Source of the DNA: Oscillospiraceae bacterium
GTDB lineage: Bacteria > Bacillota > Clostridia > Oscillospirales > Ruminococcaceae
Assembly (NCBI GenBank): GCA_015066115.1
Contig: SVOZ01000004.1
Span: forward strand, 1-64,000
DNA: 64,000 nt
Direction of reading: 5' to 3'
Shown here in pieces: positions 9,105-18,949 of this stretch. The notes beneath the pieces were generated by a model. That model searched no databases and was not told the origin of the DNA. It saw only the letters and a program-made list of their open reading frames with translations. Position 1 is the stretch's first letter. Each line of letters begins with the position of its first letter. The position numbers and the translations under genes were made by a program.

Positions 9105-10046
9105 ATGTTTAAAGCGGTCCTTGACTGCATTAAAAATTTTGATACCATTATTATCCATCGCCACAGCCGCCCCGACGGCGACGCTATGGGAAGTCAGATT
9201 GGATTAAAGCACCTTATTCTTGAAAATTTCCCCGATAAAAAGGTTTATATGGTGGGCGATGAGGCTCGGCATTATTCCTTTATGGAAGATAGCACCATGG
9301 ACGAGGTTTCAGATGAAGAGTTTAGCGGCGCCCTTTCAATTCTTTTGGACTCGGCAACCTCCGAGCTTATAAGCGACAGCCGATACACATTAGCCTCAAA
9401 AACTGTCCGCATTGATCATCACATCTATTGCGAAACCTTTACCGATATAGAGATAGTTGACACAAGCTTTGAGAGCTGCTGCGGACTTGTAACCGCCTTT
9501 GCGCTTGACTGCAACTTGCGTATTAATGCGCTTGCCGCAAAAGCGCTTTACACAGGAATGGTAACCGATTCGGGCCGTTTTCGCTACGACAGCACAAACC
9601 CGAGAAGCTTTAAGCTTGCTTCGGCGCTTTTAGAAACGGGTTTTGATTTAAACGAAATTTACCGCGAGCTTTATGCCGACGATTTTAAAAGCAAGCTGAC
9701 TAAAGCAAAATTTACCCTTAAAATTCAGTTTAGCCCCAAAAATGTGGCTTTCATTTACACCAAAAAAGAGGAGCTTGAGGAGCTTGGAATAGACGAGTTT
9801 TATGCCTCACGCGCAATGGTTGGCACAATGAGTGACATCAAGGGCGTTGACATCTGGGTAAACTTTACCGAAACTGATAACGGTGTTTTGTGTGAACTTC
9901 GCTCAAGCAGATTTAATATAAATCCTATCGCCGTTAAATACGGCGGCGGAGGACACAAAAAGGCAAGCGGCGCCAGTGTGCCCGATTATGAAACCGCTAT
10001 GGCAATGCTAAAAGACCTTGACGCATTGCAGGAAGGAGAAGCATGA
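9105..10046 (+). CDS. DHH/DHHA1 family phosphoesterase (NrnA-like)
   Basis: IIIHRHSRPDGDAMGSQIGL, RIDHHIYCETF, KYGGGGHKKASGA. Confidence 0.9.
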   Translation: MFKAVLDCIKNFDTIIIHRHSRPDGDAMGSQIGLKHLILENFPDKKVYMVGDEARHYSFMEDSTMDEVSDEEFSGALSILLDSATSELISDSRYTLASKTVRIDHHIYCETFTDIEIVDTSFESCCGLVTAFALDCNLRINALAAKALYTGMVTDSGRFRYDSTNPRSFKLASALLETGFDLNEIYRELYADDFKSKLTKAKFTLKIQFSPKNVAFIYTKKEELEELGIDEFYASRAMVGTMSDIKGVDIWVNFTETDNGVLCELRSSRFNINPIAVKYGGGGHKKASGASVPDYETAMAMLKDLDALQEGEA

Positions 10047-11029
10047 ACAGAGAAGTAAAAGAGCTGATACTTGAAAAAATAAAGCAATATAACAGAATTT
10101 TTCTTTTCCGCCACGTTCGCAATGATGGCGACTGCGTTGGCGCGACTAAAGGCCTTAAACGAATCCTGCAGCTTACCTTTCCTCAGAAAGAGGTTTATCT
10201 TATTGACGAAAACCCGTCTGACTACCTTAAATTTTTAGGCCCTGATGACGAGGCTGTTTGCGACGATTTATATCGTGATGCCCTCGGTATAGTTATCGAC
10301 ACGGCCAGTGAGGCCCGCATTTCAAACAAAAACTACAAGCTCTGCAAAGAGGTTATAAAGATAGATCATCACATTCCGCTTGAAAATTACGGCGATGTTA
10401 TCTGGGTTGAGGAGGAGCGCTCCTCTGCCTGCGAGATGATTGCCGATTTTTACAGAACCTTTAGCGACGAGCTTAAAATCGACAGCGAAGCGGCAACCTA
10501 TATCTACACCGGAATGGTAACCGATTCGGGCAGGTTTAAATACGAGGGCGTTACGGGCGAAACTATGCGCAATGCCGCCGTTTTGCTGGATGCAGGCATA
10601 AACACAGAGTGGCTCTATGCTAACCTCTATCTTGACGAGCTTGGCTATCTTAAGTTTAAGGCAGAGGTCTATAACAGAATTCAGATAACCGAAAACGGCG
10701 TGGCCTACATCTACATTGATAAGGCAATGCAGGAAAAGTTTTCGCTGTCACTTGAAGAGGCGAGCGCCTGCGTCAGCAGCCTTGACTCCATTCGCGGTGC
10801 AATCTGCTGGATGGCATTTATTGAAAACGGCGACGCCGAGGGCTCTATTAGGGTTCGTTTGCGCTCGCGCTTTGTGCATGTTAATCCCATTGCCGAAAAA
10901 TATCACGGCGGCGGGCACGCCTGCGCCTGTGGCGCGACTGTTTACAGCCGCGAGGAAGCAAATGCGCTTATCAAGGATGCTGACGCGCTCTTAAAAGAAT
11001 ACAAAGAAACACATGAGGGCTGGCTATGA
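10043..11029 (+). CDS. DHH/DHHA1 family phosphoesterase, paralogue of the upstream gene
   Basis: FLFRHVRNDGDCVGATKGL, IDHHIPLENYG, YHGGGHACACGATV. Confidence 0.9.
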   Translation: MNREVKELILEKIKQYNRIFLFRHVRNDGDCVGATKGLKRILQLTFPQKEVYLIDENPSDYLKFLGPDDEAVCDDLYRDALGIVIDTASEARISNKNYKLCKEVIKIDHHIPLENYGDVIWVEEERSSACEMIADFYRTFSDELKIDSEAATYIYTGMVTDSGRFKYEGVTGETMRNAAVLLDAGINTEWLYANLYLDELGYLKFKAEVYNRIQITENGVAYIYIDKAMQEKFSLSLEEASACVSSLDSIRGAICWMAFIENGDAEGSIRVRLRSRFVHVNPIAEKYHGGGHACACGATVYSREEANALIKDADALLKEYKETHEGWL

Positions 11030-11742
11030 GAATTTTGATAACAAATGACGACAGTGTCAGCGCCGAGCAGCTGCTGCCGCTTATAAGCTTTTGCAAAAAG
11101 CTCGGTGACATAACCGTTATAGTTCCCAAAATAGAACAGAGCGGCAAAAGCCACGGCATTGAGATACACAAGCCGTTTGAGGTGCAGAAGGTTCAGCTTG
11201 CTCCCGATATCGAGGTCTACACAGTCGATTCCACCCCTGCAGACTGTGTGCGTTTTGCAATTCTCGGGCTTAATATGGAGTTTGACCTTGTTATTTCGGG
11301 AATTAACCGCGGATACAATGTCGGAATGGACATTCTCTATTCGGGAACGGTTTCTGCCGTGCGCGAGGCGGCGCTTTTAGGAGTTTCCGCAATCGCGCTT
11401 TCGACAAGCTTTAAGGACTACGATAGCGCCACCGACCATCTTGACGAGGTTTTTGCTTACATAGAGCAAAACAAGCTTTTAAAACACCACAATCTTTACA
11501 ACATCAACATTCCCAAAAACCCGAAAGGCATCGTTATCACAAAGCAGGGCGGAAAATACTATTCCGACACCTTTGAAGAGGTCGAAAAGGAAATGTTTAT
11601 AGCGCGCGGAAAATCGGTTTACGAATATGGCGCAGATCCCACCCTTGACACCGATGCTGTGACCGACGGCTATGTTTCCATTACTCCGCTTACCATTGAC
11701 GTTACAGACTACGCGGTTTTTAAAAAGCTTACCGAAAAATAA
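11026..11742 (+). CDS. surE: 5'/3'-nucleotidase SurE
   Basis: MRILITNDDSVSAEQL...; DSTPADCVRFAI; SGINRGYNVGMDILYSGTVSAVREAALLG. Confidence 0.95.
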   Translation: MRILITNDDSVSAEQLLPLISFCKKLGDITVIVPKIEQSGKSHGIEIHKPFEVQKVQLAPDIEVYTVDSTPADCVRFAILGLNMEFDLVISGINRGYNVGMDILYSGTVSAVREAALLGVSAIALSTSFKDYDSATDHLDEVFAYIEQNKLLKHHNLYNINIPKNPKGIVITKQGGKYYSDTFEEVEKEMFIARGKSVYEYGADPTLDTDAVTDGYVSITPLTIDVTDYAVFKKLTEK

Positions 11743-11769
11743 AAGCTGATGAAAATCACAAAAAAGCCG

Positions 11770-11810
11770 TCCTCCGAGAGGAAAGGGGACCTCGATAGCG
11801 GCGGAAGGAG
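11770..11810. repeat. Solo member of the GGGGACCGC-loop-GCGGTGGAGG palindromic repeat family (diverged)
   Basis: cctccgagaggaaaggggacctcgatagcggcggaaggag; compare 53353-53383 and 56860-56905. Confidence 0.55.
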
Positions 11811-11918
11811 CCTTCGCAACACAATGGCGTGTGCAGGGTAATTGTTTGCACTCTCCCTCAGTCTTTTTGCACAACTCCTTTTAATCGATGAAACTATAGT
11901 GTGAGGTTTATTATATAA

Positions 11919-11950
11919 AAAAGGACGAGAAAATTTCTCGTCCTTTTTGT
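11919..11950 (-). terminator. Rho-independent terminator for the minus-strand locus
   Basis: aaaaaaggacgagaaaatttctcgtccttttt. Confidence 0.8.
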
Positions 11951-11987
11951 TTTATCTTTGGCTTTTAATGGCCTGTGACTTATTTAA

Positions 11988-14297
11988 TTATACGCGCTTT
12001 TTGCTTACAACTAAAACAAGTCCTGCAGCTGCCATAGCAAGAACTGCAAAGAAGATTGCGTTTGCATCGCCGGTTTCGGGAGCGTCATTGATGTTGCCGT
12101 TATTGTCATCATCCTTATTGCCGTCGTCTACAATGCCTTCGTCCTTGTTGCCCTCATCATTGTTGTCGTCGTTTCCGTCGTCAACAGCGGGAGCAGCCTT
12201 GAATACGCCGTTCTTAACCTGAGCGGTGCCGTTGTACTGGCCGATGACACCATAAATGGTGATCTCGTCGCCAACTGCGGGCTTTTCTGCCATCTCAGAG
12301 AAGGGAGTTCCGTCCTCGGCGTATGTGCCGTAGAGTGTGAGAACGTTGCCGTCTTTGTCAACAATTCTCATATTGCCGAACTGCTCATTGTAGATCTCTT
12401 TGATGGTACCGGTTACATAGTACTTGTTTTGGGTGTAGATGTCGTGTCTCTTGGAAAGACCGAGCTCGATAGCTTCCTTAACGGTTAAAACGCTGTCAGC
12501 CTTGGGATCGTTATTAGTAGCGCCGCCTTGACCTGCAACAAGCTCTTTAAGAACTGTGTTCTTCATCTGAACGTCGTTGTACTTACCGACAACACCATAG
12601 ATTGTGATGGTGTCGCCAACCTTGGGCTGAGGATCAAGAGTCTCAAACTTGGAGCCGTCCTCTGCGCCTACGCCGTAAACAAAGAGTTCATTTCCTTCTT
12701 CGTCAGCGATGTAGAGGTTTCCGTACTGTGTGTTTGCAATGTCAACAACCTTACCGGTTACATAGTATTTATTTGTAGTGTAGCTGTCCTTATCCTTGGT
12801 TGCGCCAAGAGCGACAGCTTCCTTGATTGTGAGCTTGCTGTCTGCCTCGGGCTCGGAAGGAGTGGGATCGGGATCGGGTGTAGGATCGGGATCGGGAGTG
12901 GGATCAGGATCGGGTGTAACAGCAGGGGTGTGCTGGATGAGCCAAGCGTTCTTCAGCTGAGCCTTGTCGCTGAACTGACCGACAACTCCATAAACCTTAA
13001 CTGTGTCGCCAACAACAGGTTTAACAGTCATAGCGTCGTAACGAGTTGTGCCGTCTGCACTGTACAAGCCATAAACCAAGATGGATTTTCCTGCTTCATC
13101 AGCAATATAGAAGTTGCCGTATTTTACGCTGTTAGCGTCACCACCGTTGTTAAATTCGGTGATTTTGCCTTCGACATAATACTTGCCTTCGGTATAGGTG
13201 TTGTGTGCCTTGGAAGTGCCGAGAGCGATAGCCTGCTCGATGGTGAGAGTGCTGTCTGCTGCGGGATCAGAGGGTATAGGATCGGGATCGGGTGTGGGAT
13301 CGGGATCAGGAGTGGGATCGGGATCGGGAGTGGGATCGGGATCGGGTGTAGGAGCTGCTGCTGCTTCATAAAGCTTGCAGAAGAAGTTGTCATATTTTGT
13401 AACAACAGCACTAACGGTGTTGTACTCGTATCTGTTGTCTGTACCAAAGGTACGGTCTGAACCGTTTACATTTGTAACAAGAATCATCTTGGCTGTATCA
13501 AAGGTGTAAACAGAAGACGCCTTGTCCTCAAAAACAACATTTGTATATGTTCCGCTAACAACGATGTTCATATACTTCTTGGCGCCATCAATGATAGCGG
13601 TGAGATAGTAACCGCCGTCAGCAGTCTCCAGCTTAACGTCAACGGCTGCATTTACATCCTCGGTGGTTGCCATATAGTATTTGTCCATTTTGCCGTTAAT
13701 GTAAAGGGTTTTGTTTAATTTGCCCTGAACCATACCATATTTGTATGCAGTGTCAACCTTGGGAGTTTCAACTACAGTGTAGGTGGGAGCGGGCTCGGGA
13801 TCGGGAGTTGTGCCGCCCGCTGCCTCTGCAGTTACAGTGATGGCACTTGCTCTGGCCTGAGCGGTTAATTCCTCAAAAACAAATGAGTTAACGGGTGCTG
13901 CAAAGGTAATAGTGATGGTGTTTCCACTCTTGGAAGCGGTAGCATTGGTGCTACTGAAGGATGATGTCCAAGGGTCAGAATAGCTGGATACAGCATTGAT
14001 AACAATCTTGGTCATGTTAGGATATTCGATTGTTACTTTGGAACCCTTGTAGAAACGAGCGGGGTTGCTATAATCCTTTACATCATTGGTAGAAGCGGAT
14101 TTATCGCCAGTAACGGTGATGCCATCCTGCTCCCAGACCTGCTGGGTAGTGCTTAATGATGTACGGTTTGCTGTGCTTGCGAAAGAAATTGTTTTGCTTT
14201 CTGTTGTTGTGCCTGCGAAGGATGCAACTGTCAGAACCGACAGAACCATACAAACGCAAAGAAACGCAGAGGCAATCTTTTTAAGTTGCGATTTCAT
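11988..14297 (-). CDS. LPXTG-like cell-wall-anchored surface protein with three OB-fold-like repeats and Asp/Pro/Thr linkers
   Basis: Signal peptide MKSQLKKIASAFLCVCMVLSVLTVASFA; three LTI(K/E)(E/Q)A.ALG...Y.V.GKI..I...QYGN.YI.DE.G..L.VYG repeats; C-terminus DAPETGDANAIFFAVLAMAAAGLVLVVSKKRV. Confidence 0.8.
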   Translation of the reverse strand: MKSQLKKIASAFLCVCMVLSVLTVASFAGTTTESKTISFASTANRTSLSTTQQVWEQDGITVTGDKSASTNDVKDYSNPARFYKGSKVTIEYPNMTKIVINAVSSYSDPWTSSFSSTNATASKSGNTITITFAAPVNSFVFEELTAQARASAITVTAEAAGGTTPDPEPAPTYTVVETPKVDTAYKYGMVQGKLNKTLYINGKMDKYYMATTEDVNAAVDVKLETADGGYYLTAIIDGAKKYMNIVVSGTYTNVVFEDKASSVYTFDTAKMILVTNVNGSDRTFGTDNRYEYNTVSAVVTKYDNFFCKLYEAAAAPTPDPDPTPDPDPTPDPDPTPDPDPIPSDPAADSTLTIEQAIALGTSKAHNTYTEGKYYVEGKITEFNNGGDANSVKYGNFYIADEAGKSILVYGLYSADGTTRYDAMTVKPVVGDTVKVYGVVGQFSDKAQLKNAWLIQHTPAVTPDPDPTPDPDPTPDPDPTPSEPEADSKLTIKEAVALGATKDKDSYTTNKYYVTGKVVDIANTQYGNLYIADEEGNELFVYGVGAEDGSKFETLDPQPKVGDTITIYGVVGKYNDVQMKNTVLKELVAGQGGATNNDPKADSVLTVKEAIELGLSKRHDIYTQNKYYVTGTIKEIYNEQFGNMRIVDKDGNVLTLYGTYAEDGTPFSEMAEKPAVGDEITIYGVIGQYNGTAQVKNGVFKAAPAVDDGNDDNNDEGNKDEGIVDDGNKDDDNNGNINDAPETGDANAIFFAVLAMAAAGLVLVVSKKRV
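12864..12918 (-). repeat. Coding minisatellite (DPDPTP linker)
   Basis: Tandem ~18-bp units ggatcgggatcgggtgta encoding TPDPDP. Confidence 0.8.
13279..13350 (-). repeat. Coding minisatellite (DPDPTP linker)
   Basis: Four tandem ~18-bp units ggatcgggatcggg(t/a)gtg. Confidence 0.85.
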
Positions 14298-14430
14298 TTC
14301 TAAGTTCCTCCTTAAAATTTTTATATTTGTTGGGGACAAGCAACGCCTGTCCCCATAATCGCCATAAGAACTTTAAATATCTACAATATTATTATAGAAC
14401 CTATAACACTTTAAGTCAATAGAGGTGGAC

Positions 14431-16077
14431 TTATTTTTCGGCATAGAACTTGCAATAGAAGCCCTCATACTCGGTCTTGCAGGGACCAACTGTGGTGTAG
14501 TTCTTGTCGTTTCTTGTGCCGAACCAATAAGGAGCATCATTAACGGTTGCAACAACTGTCTTGGCGGTAGCATCATAGGTGTAAACTGTGGTAGCCTTGT
14601 CAGAATACTGACCGTTTACGTGGGTTCCGCTGACGACCATATTGATGTACTGCTTGGTGCTGCCTGACTTGGTGTAGAGATAATATCCGCCGGTTGTGCT
14701 TTCGAGATAAACATCGATAGCAGCAGAAGGGGAAGAAGCGGTTGCCATATAGTATCCACTCATTCCGCCCATAAGATAGTAAACGGTTGAGCTGCTAACA
14801 TTTCCCTGAACCATACCGAACTTATAAGCAACGCCTGCCTTGGGAGCATCAACAACTGCATAGGTTTTGGTAACGGTTGATGTGCCTGCAACTCTTGCAC
14901 GCATTGTGCAGCCGAGGTCAAACTCAACGGTGCCGTTAAAGTTCTTGATTCTTCCTGTAACGGTGATGGTGTCGCCCTCTTTAACCTTGTCGGCATCGTT
15001 ACCCTTCATTCTGTAGCAAAGGATGTTTTTGCCTTCAACGGTGATAAGAGCGGAAACGTTTTCAAACTGTGAGTTGTAGGGCTCGCTGATGCTGATAACC
15101 TTACCTGTGAGGGTAACGTCGTAGCTCATCTGCTCGCCGTTTTTAAGCTTGAATGCGGCCTCAACGATAGCCTTGGAATCGGTAAGCTGGGTCTCAACCT
15201 TTCCGCCGCCCGAAACGCGCTTGTTCATAACGCAGCCTAAGTCAAACTCGATCTCGCCGTAGTAATTCTTGATAACACCTGTAACGGTGATTGTGTCGCC
15301 CTTAGCAACCTTAGAAACGTCTGTGCCCTTCATACGATAGCACTTAATGGGCTTGCTTTCTCTTCCTGCAACAGCGATGGTTACGGTGATGTTCTTAAAC
15401 TCTTCATCGTAAAGATCGTCGACAGAAACAACCTTACCTGTAAGGGTAGCGGTGTAGGAAAGTGATTTGCCCTCTGCAAGCTTGTAAGCCTCGTCAACAA
15501 TAGCGGTCATAGAAGAAGGAGCTTTATTGCCACCAGCGCTTGAAGATGTGTTGCCTGAATTACCGGAGTTACCCGAGCTGCTTGAAGTGCCTAAGTTAGA
15601 GGTGGTGTCAGAGGTGGTGTCCTCGGTCTCGTTACCTTCACCCTCGCCCTCGCCGTCTCCTGTTGAGATGTTGAGGCCTTTGATCATGTACTTGAGGTCT
15701 AACGACTCAGAGTTACCCTTTTCGTCCTTAACGGTTGCGGTTGCGGTAAACTCAATGTCCTCTTCGGGAAGATCGGGAACGTCGATTGTAACGTGGTTTT
15801 CTTTGTCGGACTCGGTTACCTTAACAGAGTCGGCCTTGCCCTTTGTTACGTCAATTGTCCACTCGACCTCGTAGCTTACACCATCAATGGTGACAACCGA
15901 GAGAACGTCCTTATCCATAAGAAGCTCCATAGCTTTGTCTTTCTCGGCGGTCTGATACATATTTGTAAGATACGCCTTTGCGTTTGCAAGGTCGCTGTCC
16001 TTTTTGTTGTCGCTACAAGCGGCAAAAAGGGAGAGGACCATAAGCAAACTGAGTGCTGCAGAAATGATCTTTTTCAT
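14431..16077 (-). CDS. Secreted lipoprotein with two OB-fold-like repeats and a C-terminal domain shared with the adjacent LPXTG protein
   Basis: Lipobox LSLFAACSD; two KGDTITVTG.IKN..G..EFDLGC repeats; C-terminal VVDAPKAGVAYKFGMVQGNVSS...YYLMGGMSGYYMATA matches VVETPKVDTAYKYGMVQGKLN...LYINGKMDKYYMATT in the neighbour. Confidence 0.8.
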   Translation of the reverse strand: MKKIISAALSLLMVLSLFAACSDNKKDSDLANAKAYLTNMYQTAEKDKAMELLMDKDVLSVVTIDGVSYEVEWTIDVTKGKADSVKVTESDKENHVTIDVPDLPEEDIEFTATATVKDEKGNSESLDLKYMIKGLNISTGDGEGEGEGNETEDTTSDTTSNLGTSSSSGNSGNSGNTSSSAGGNKAPSSMTAIVDEAYKLAEGKSLSYTATLTGKVVSVDDLYDEEFKNITVTIAVAGRESKPIKCYRMKGTDVSKVAKGDTITVTGVIKNYYGEIEFDLGCVMNKRVSGGGKVETQLTDSKAIVEAAFKLKNGEQMSYDVTLTGKVISISEPYNSQFENVSALITVEGKNILCYRMKGNDADKVKEGDTITVTGRIKNFNGTVEFDLGCTMRARVAGTSTVTKTYAVVDAPKAGVAYKFGMVQGNVSSSTVYYLMGGMSGYYMATASSPSAAIDVYLESTTGGYYLYTKSGSTKQYINMVVSGTHVNGQYSDKATTVYTYDATAKTVVATVNDAPYWFGTRNDKNYTTVGPCKTEYEGFYCKFYAEK

Positions 16078-16101
16078 GCTTAAATTCCTTTCTTTTTTTA
16101 A

Positions 16102-17445
16102 TTAGTGAACTGTAATATTATCAGCCGAAAATACCTTTATCTGATATTTTCCGCCAAAATAATCAACGATACCTGAAACATCAATGGTCTTGTTAAGATA
16201 ATCTGCTTCTGTGAGCATATTGCCGTTTTCATCGCGCAAAACGATGGTGCGAACATCAATGGTGTATCCGTCTACAGAGCAGGTGAGGGTCATGGCGCCG
16301 TCGTTATCTCCGCCGTTATTGGTGGTGTAAGCATCTGTAACCTTGAGGTTTTTCATGCTTACCGAGGTGCTCATAACAAGATTTGCATAATCGAAGGGTC
16401 TTACTTCGGTTTCCTCACTGTCAAGAGCCTTCATAACCTCTAAATCGACCGAGCCTCTTGAGAAGATGCCGGGGTCGGTTTCTTTATTGGAAGCCTTGTG
16501 GCCTTCGCTTATCTTGATGGTGTTTGAAGGATCGAGGGGCTTAAACTCTCTGTAATTGAGGCCTGAGACCTGCCAGGTGCCGCCTGTTTCGTAATATGTA
16601 ACGGTTCCGACAACTCTGACGCGGTTTCCAACCTTTAAGATGTTTAAAAGCTCGCCTGTTTCGTATCCGTAGTAAACCGACATACCATAATACATATCTG
16701 TTTCGGCATCGTAATCCTCAACATAGACAGAGTTGTTATTATTGTAGGTTACAACACCCTCAAATGCGACCTTGGCGTTGTCGTAAAGTGCTATATTGCT
16801 TCTCAGGCCTTTAAGGTCGACCTCATAAGCATCGCCGTAGAAGAAGTCGGGGTCTTTTTGGCCCGAAAAAACGTGAAGCTTTTGCTGTTTTGCCTGCTGG
16901 AAGGCATCTGTTGCGGCCTGGCCGTAACGGTCGGCGGTGGTGCCGCATGAGATTGAAAAGCCGTTCTGGATAAGCTCAAGGTTAAGGCATCTGTAATCCT
17001 CTGCGCCCTCGCTCTTGTACCAAACATAAACAAGGTGGCGGCCGCCGGTTGAGTCAACATTCCATTTATCGTCGTTGGACTCAACTATAATTGAGGAGGC
17101 GCCCATCAGCTTTTCTTTTGTAAAGTTAGAGGCTTTCTTTCCCCATTCCTCGATCTTACCTGTCGACTCAGGGGTGTTAACGCCCATATAACGCGCCTTT
17201 AAAATTCCGTCGGCGCTTATTTCCTCGGGAACATAAAAGTGGGTGGTGTCGCCGTCGATATAGCTCTTAACGGTAACCTCCTGCTTTTTGGTGTCCGACT
17301 GCATATTAAGCTTTGTTGTGGAAACATAGTCTACTGCATTTGCAGTAATATCCGACTGTGTGCCTGCGGGTTTTTGCTGACAGCCTGTTATAAAACAGAC
17401 TGTCAAGCAAAGGATGGATAAAATCGAAATAATTTTAGTTTTCAT
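16102..17445 (-). CDS. Thermonuclease (SNase)-family lipoprotein with C-terminal OB-like domains
   Basis: Lipobox CFITGCQQ; VKSYIDGDTTHFYVP, KARYMGVNTPES, GGRHLVYVWY, LELIQNGFS, characteristic of the SNase fold. Confidence 0.85.
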   Translation of the reverse strand: MKTKIISILSILCLTVCFITGCQQKPAGTQSDITANAVDYVSTTKLNMQSDTKKQEVTVKSYIDGDTTHFYVPEEISADGILKARYMGVNTPESTGKIEEWGKKASNFTKEKLMGASSIIVESNDDKWNVDSTGGRHLVYVWYKSEGAEDYRCLNLELIQNGFSISCGTTADRYGQAATDAFQQAKQQKLHVFSGQKDPDFFYGDAYEVDLKGLRSNIALYDNAKVAFEGVVTYNNNNSVYVEDYDAETDMYYGMSVYYGYETGELLNILKVGNRVRVVGTVTYYETGGTWQVSGLNYREFKPLDPSNTIKISEGHKASNKETDPGIFSRGSVDLEVMKALDSEETEVRPFDYANLVMSTSVSMKNLKVTDAYTTNNGGDNDGAMTLTCSVDGYTIDVRTIVLRDENGNMLTEADYLNKTIDVSGIVDYFGGKYQIKVFSADNITVH

Positions 17446-17468
17446 AGATCTATCCTCGGCCGCTCTCA

Positions 17469-18893
17469 TTAATATTCGCACTCATCAAGAGCTTCCTGGA
17501 AGGAATCGTTTATAAGCTTATCAACGGCACTGTCGTCTGCAGCCTCGCCGCTGAGACACTTAAGAAGGAGAGCTCCTGCCTGTGTACGAGCGGTGGAAGA
17601 GCCGTTAAATGCGGGAGAAACGAAGTAATCGTCGCGTCCGTCGATACCAACCTTAACGCACTTTGCAACGAGGTACTCGTAGCCGTTGCCCTTACTGAGC
17701 CAAGCGGCGTAAGCGTCATTCTCGGTTACAGACTTAAGAACGGGCATATATCCCGAAGCCATAGAGAACTCTGCCTGGAACTCGATGTTTGTGCAGAGAT
17801 ATTTTACAAAGAGCCAGGAAGCGAGAACCTGTTGGTCGGTGGTGTCCTTGCCTTTGAGGATGCAAAGGCTGGGACCCTGTGAGATAACCTTGCGGTTGTC
17901 GTTGCTGTACTGGGGAATGGGAGCTACTCCAACCTCGAATGCAAAGCTTCCGTCGGTGGTGTCGTTATTGGACATCTGATAGGAAGCACCGCCCGAAGAA
18001 CCGATGCACATATAGCAACGGGTGTCGGTGGTCTCAACAAAAAGGTTTGAGGTGTAGCTGCCGTAGAGCTCCTGTGTGGTAAAGTAGCCCTTCTGATAGT
18101 ACTCGCGAAGCTCTTTTACAAAAGCCTTGTTCTCGTCGTTGTTAAAGAGATACTCACCGCCGTTTTCGGCGCTTGTAAAGCCTGTTTCCATCTGCTCGCA
18201 GAGGGTGATAAACCAGTTGTCCTCAGCGTCGTATCCGAGAGGATAGCAGTCGGGATCTATCTTTAAGATCTTGTCGCAGGTGTCCCAAAGCTCTTTCCAG
18301 GTGGTAGGAACCTTAAGGCCGTTTTTGTCAAAGAAGGTCTTGTCGTAATAAAGAACCTCGGTTGACTTGTTTAAAGGCATTGTGTACATAAGGTCGTCGC
18401 CATAGGCAAGGCCTTCGTTGTAGTAGCTCTCGATAAAGTCGTCCTTCTGCTCCTTTGTAAGACCAATAACCTCTTCGGTACCGGGGATTACAATGTCGCT
18501 TGCGATGAGATTGTCAAGCACTACAACAGATTTAGCGATGTTGTACATTGCAACGTGGTCGGGATAGCAGTAAGCAATATTGGGCTGGTTGCCGCCTGCG
18601 ATCTCTGTGTTGATCTGACCGTTTATGTCTCCCCATCCGCCTGCTGACTGGTGGGTGATCTTAATATTGGGGTAGATTTTATTAAACTCTTCGATATAGG
18701 TGTTAAGGACGTCCTGAAGCCTTGCACCCATTGTGTGAGTAAAGGTGATCTCAACTTCTTCATCGGGGTTGAAGCCTGTTTCGGGAACTACAAATGCGTT
18801 TTTAGAGTTTCCGCTCTGTGAGCATCCGCTCATAACAGATATCCCCAAAATCATCACTATCAACATTAACAGAGCTGTGATTTTCTTAAACAT
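17469..18893 (-). CDS. ABC transporter extracellular solute-binding lipoprotein (family 1)
   Basis: Lipobox GISVMSGCSQ; VEITFTHTMGARLQDVLNTYIEEFNKIYPNIKITHQSAGGWGDINGQ. Confidence 0.85.
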   Translation of the reverse strand: MFKKITALLMLIVMILGISVMSGCSQSGNSKNAFVVPETGFNPDEEVEITFTHTMGARLQDVLNTYIEEFNKIYPNIKITHQSAGGWGDINGQINTEIAGGNQPNIAYCYPDHVAMYNIAKSVVVLDNLIASDIVIPGTEEVIGLTKEQKDDFIESYYNEGLAYGDDLMYTMPLNKSTEVLYYDKTFFDKNGLKVPTTWKELWDTCDKILKIDPDCYPLGYDAEDNWFITLCEQMETGFTSAENGGEYLFNNDENKAFVKELREYYQKGYFTTQELYGSYTSNLFVETTDTRCYMCIGSSGGASYQMSNNDTTDGSFAFEVGVAPIPQYSNDNRKVISQGPSLCILKGKDTTDQQVLASWLFVKYLCTNIEFQAEFSMASGYMPVLKSVTENDAYAAWLSKGNGYEYLVAKCVKVGIDGRDDYFVSPAFNGSSTARTQAGALLLKCLSGEAADDSAVDKLINDSFQEALDECEY

Positions 18894-18949
18894 AACTGAA
18901 ATTTCTTCCTTTCTGCTTTTTAATATATAACAGACACAAAAGGTGTCTA

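Noticed and set aside
12864-13350. Possible CRISPR-like spaced repeats
   Set aside because: Contiguous in-frame 18-bp units encoding DPDPTP linkers inside a CDS; no spacers and no cas genes in the window.
12528-13460. 310-aa plus-strand ORF antisense to the LPXTG surface protein
   Set aside because: Composition mirrors the repeated coding strand (GIGIG runs opposite DPDPTP); no RBS or family features. Frame shadow of the real CDS.
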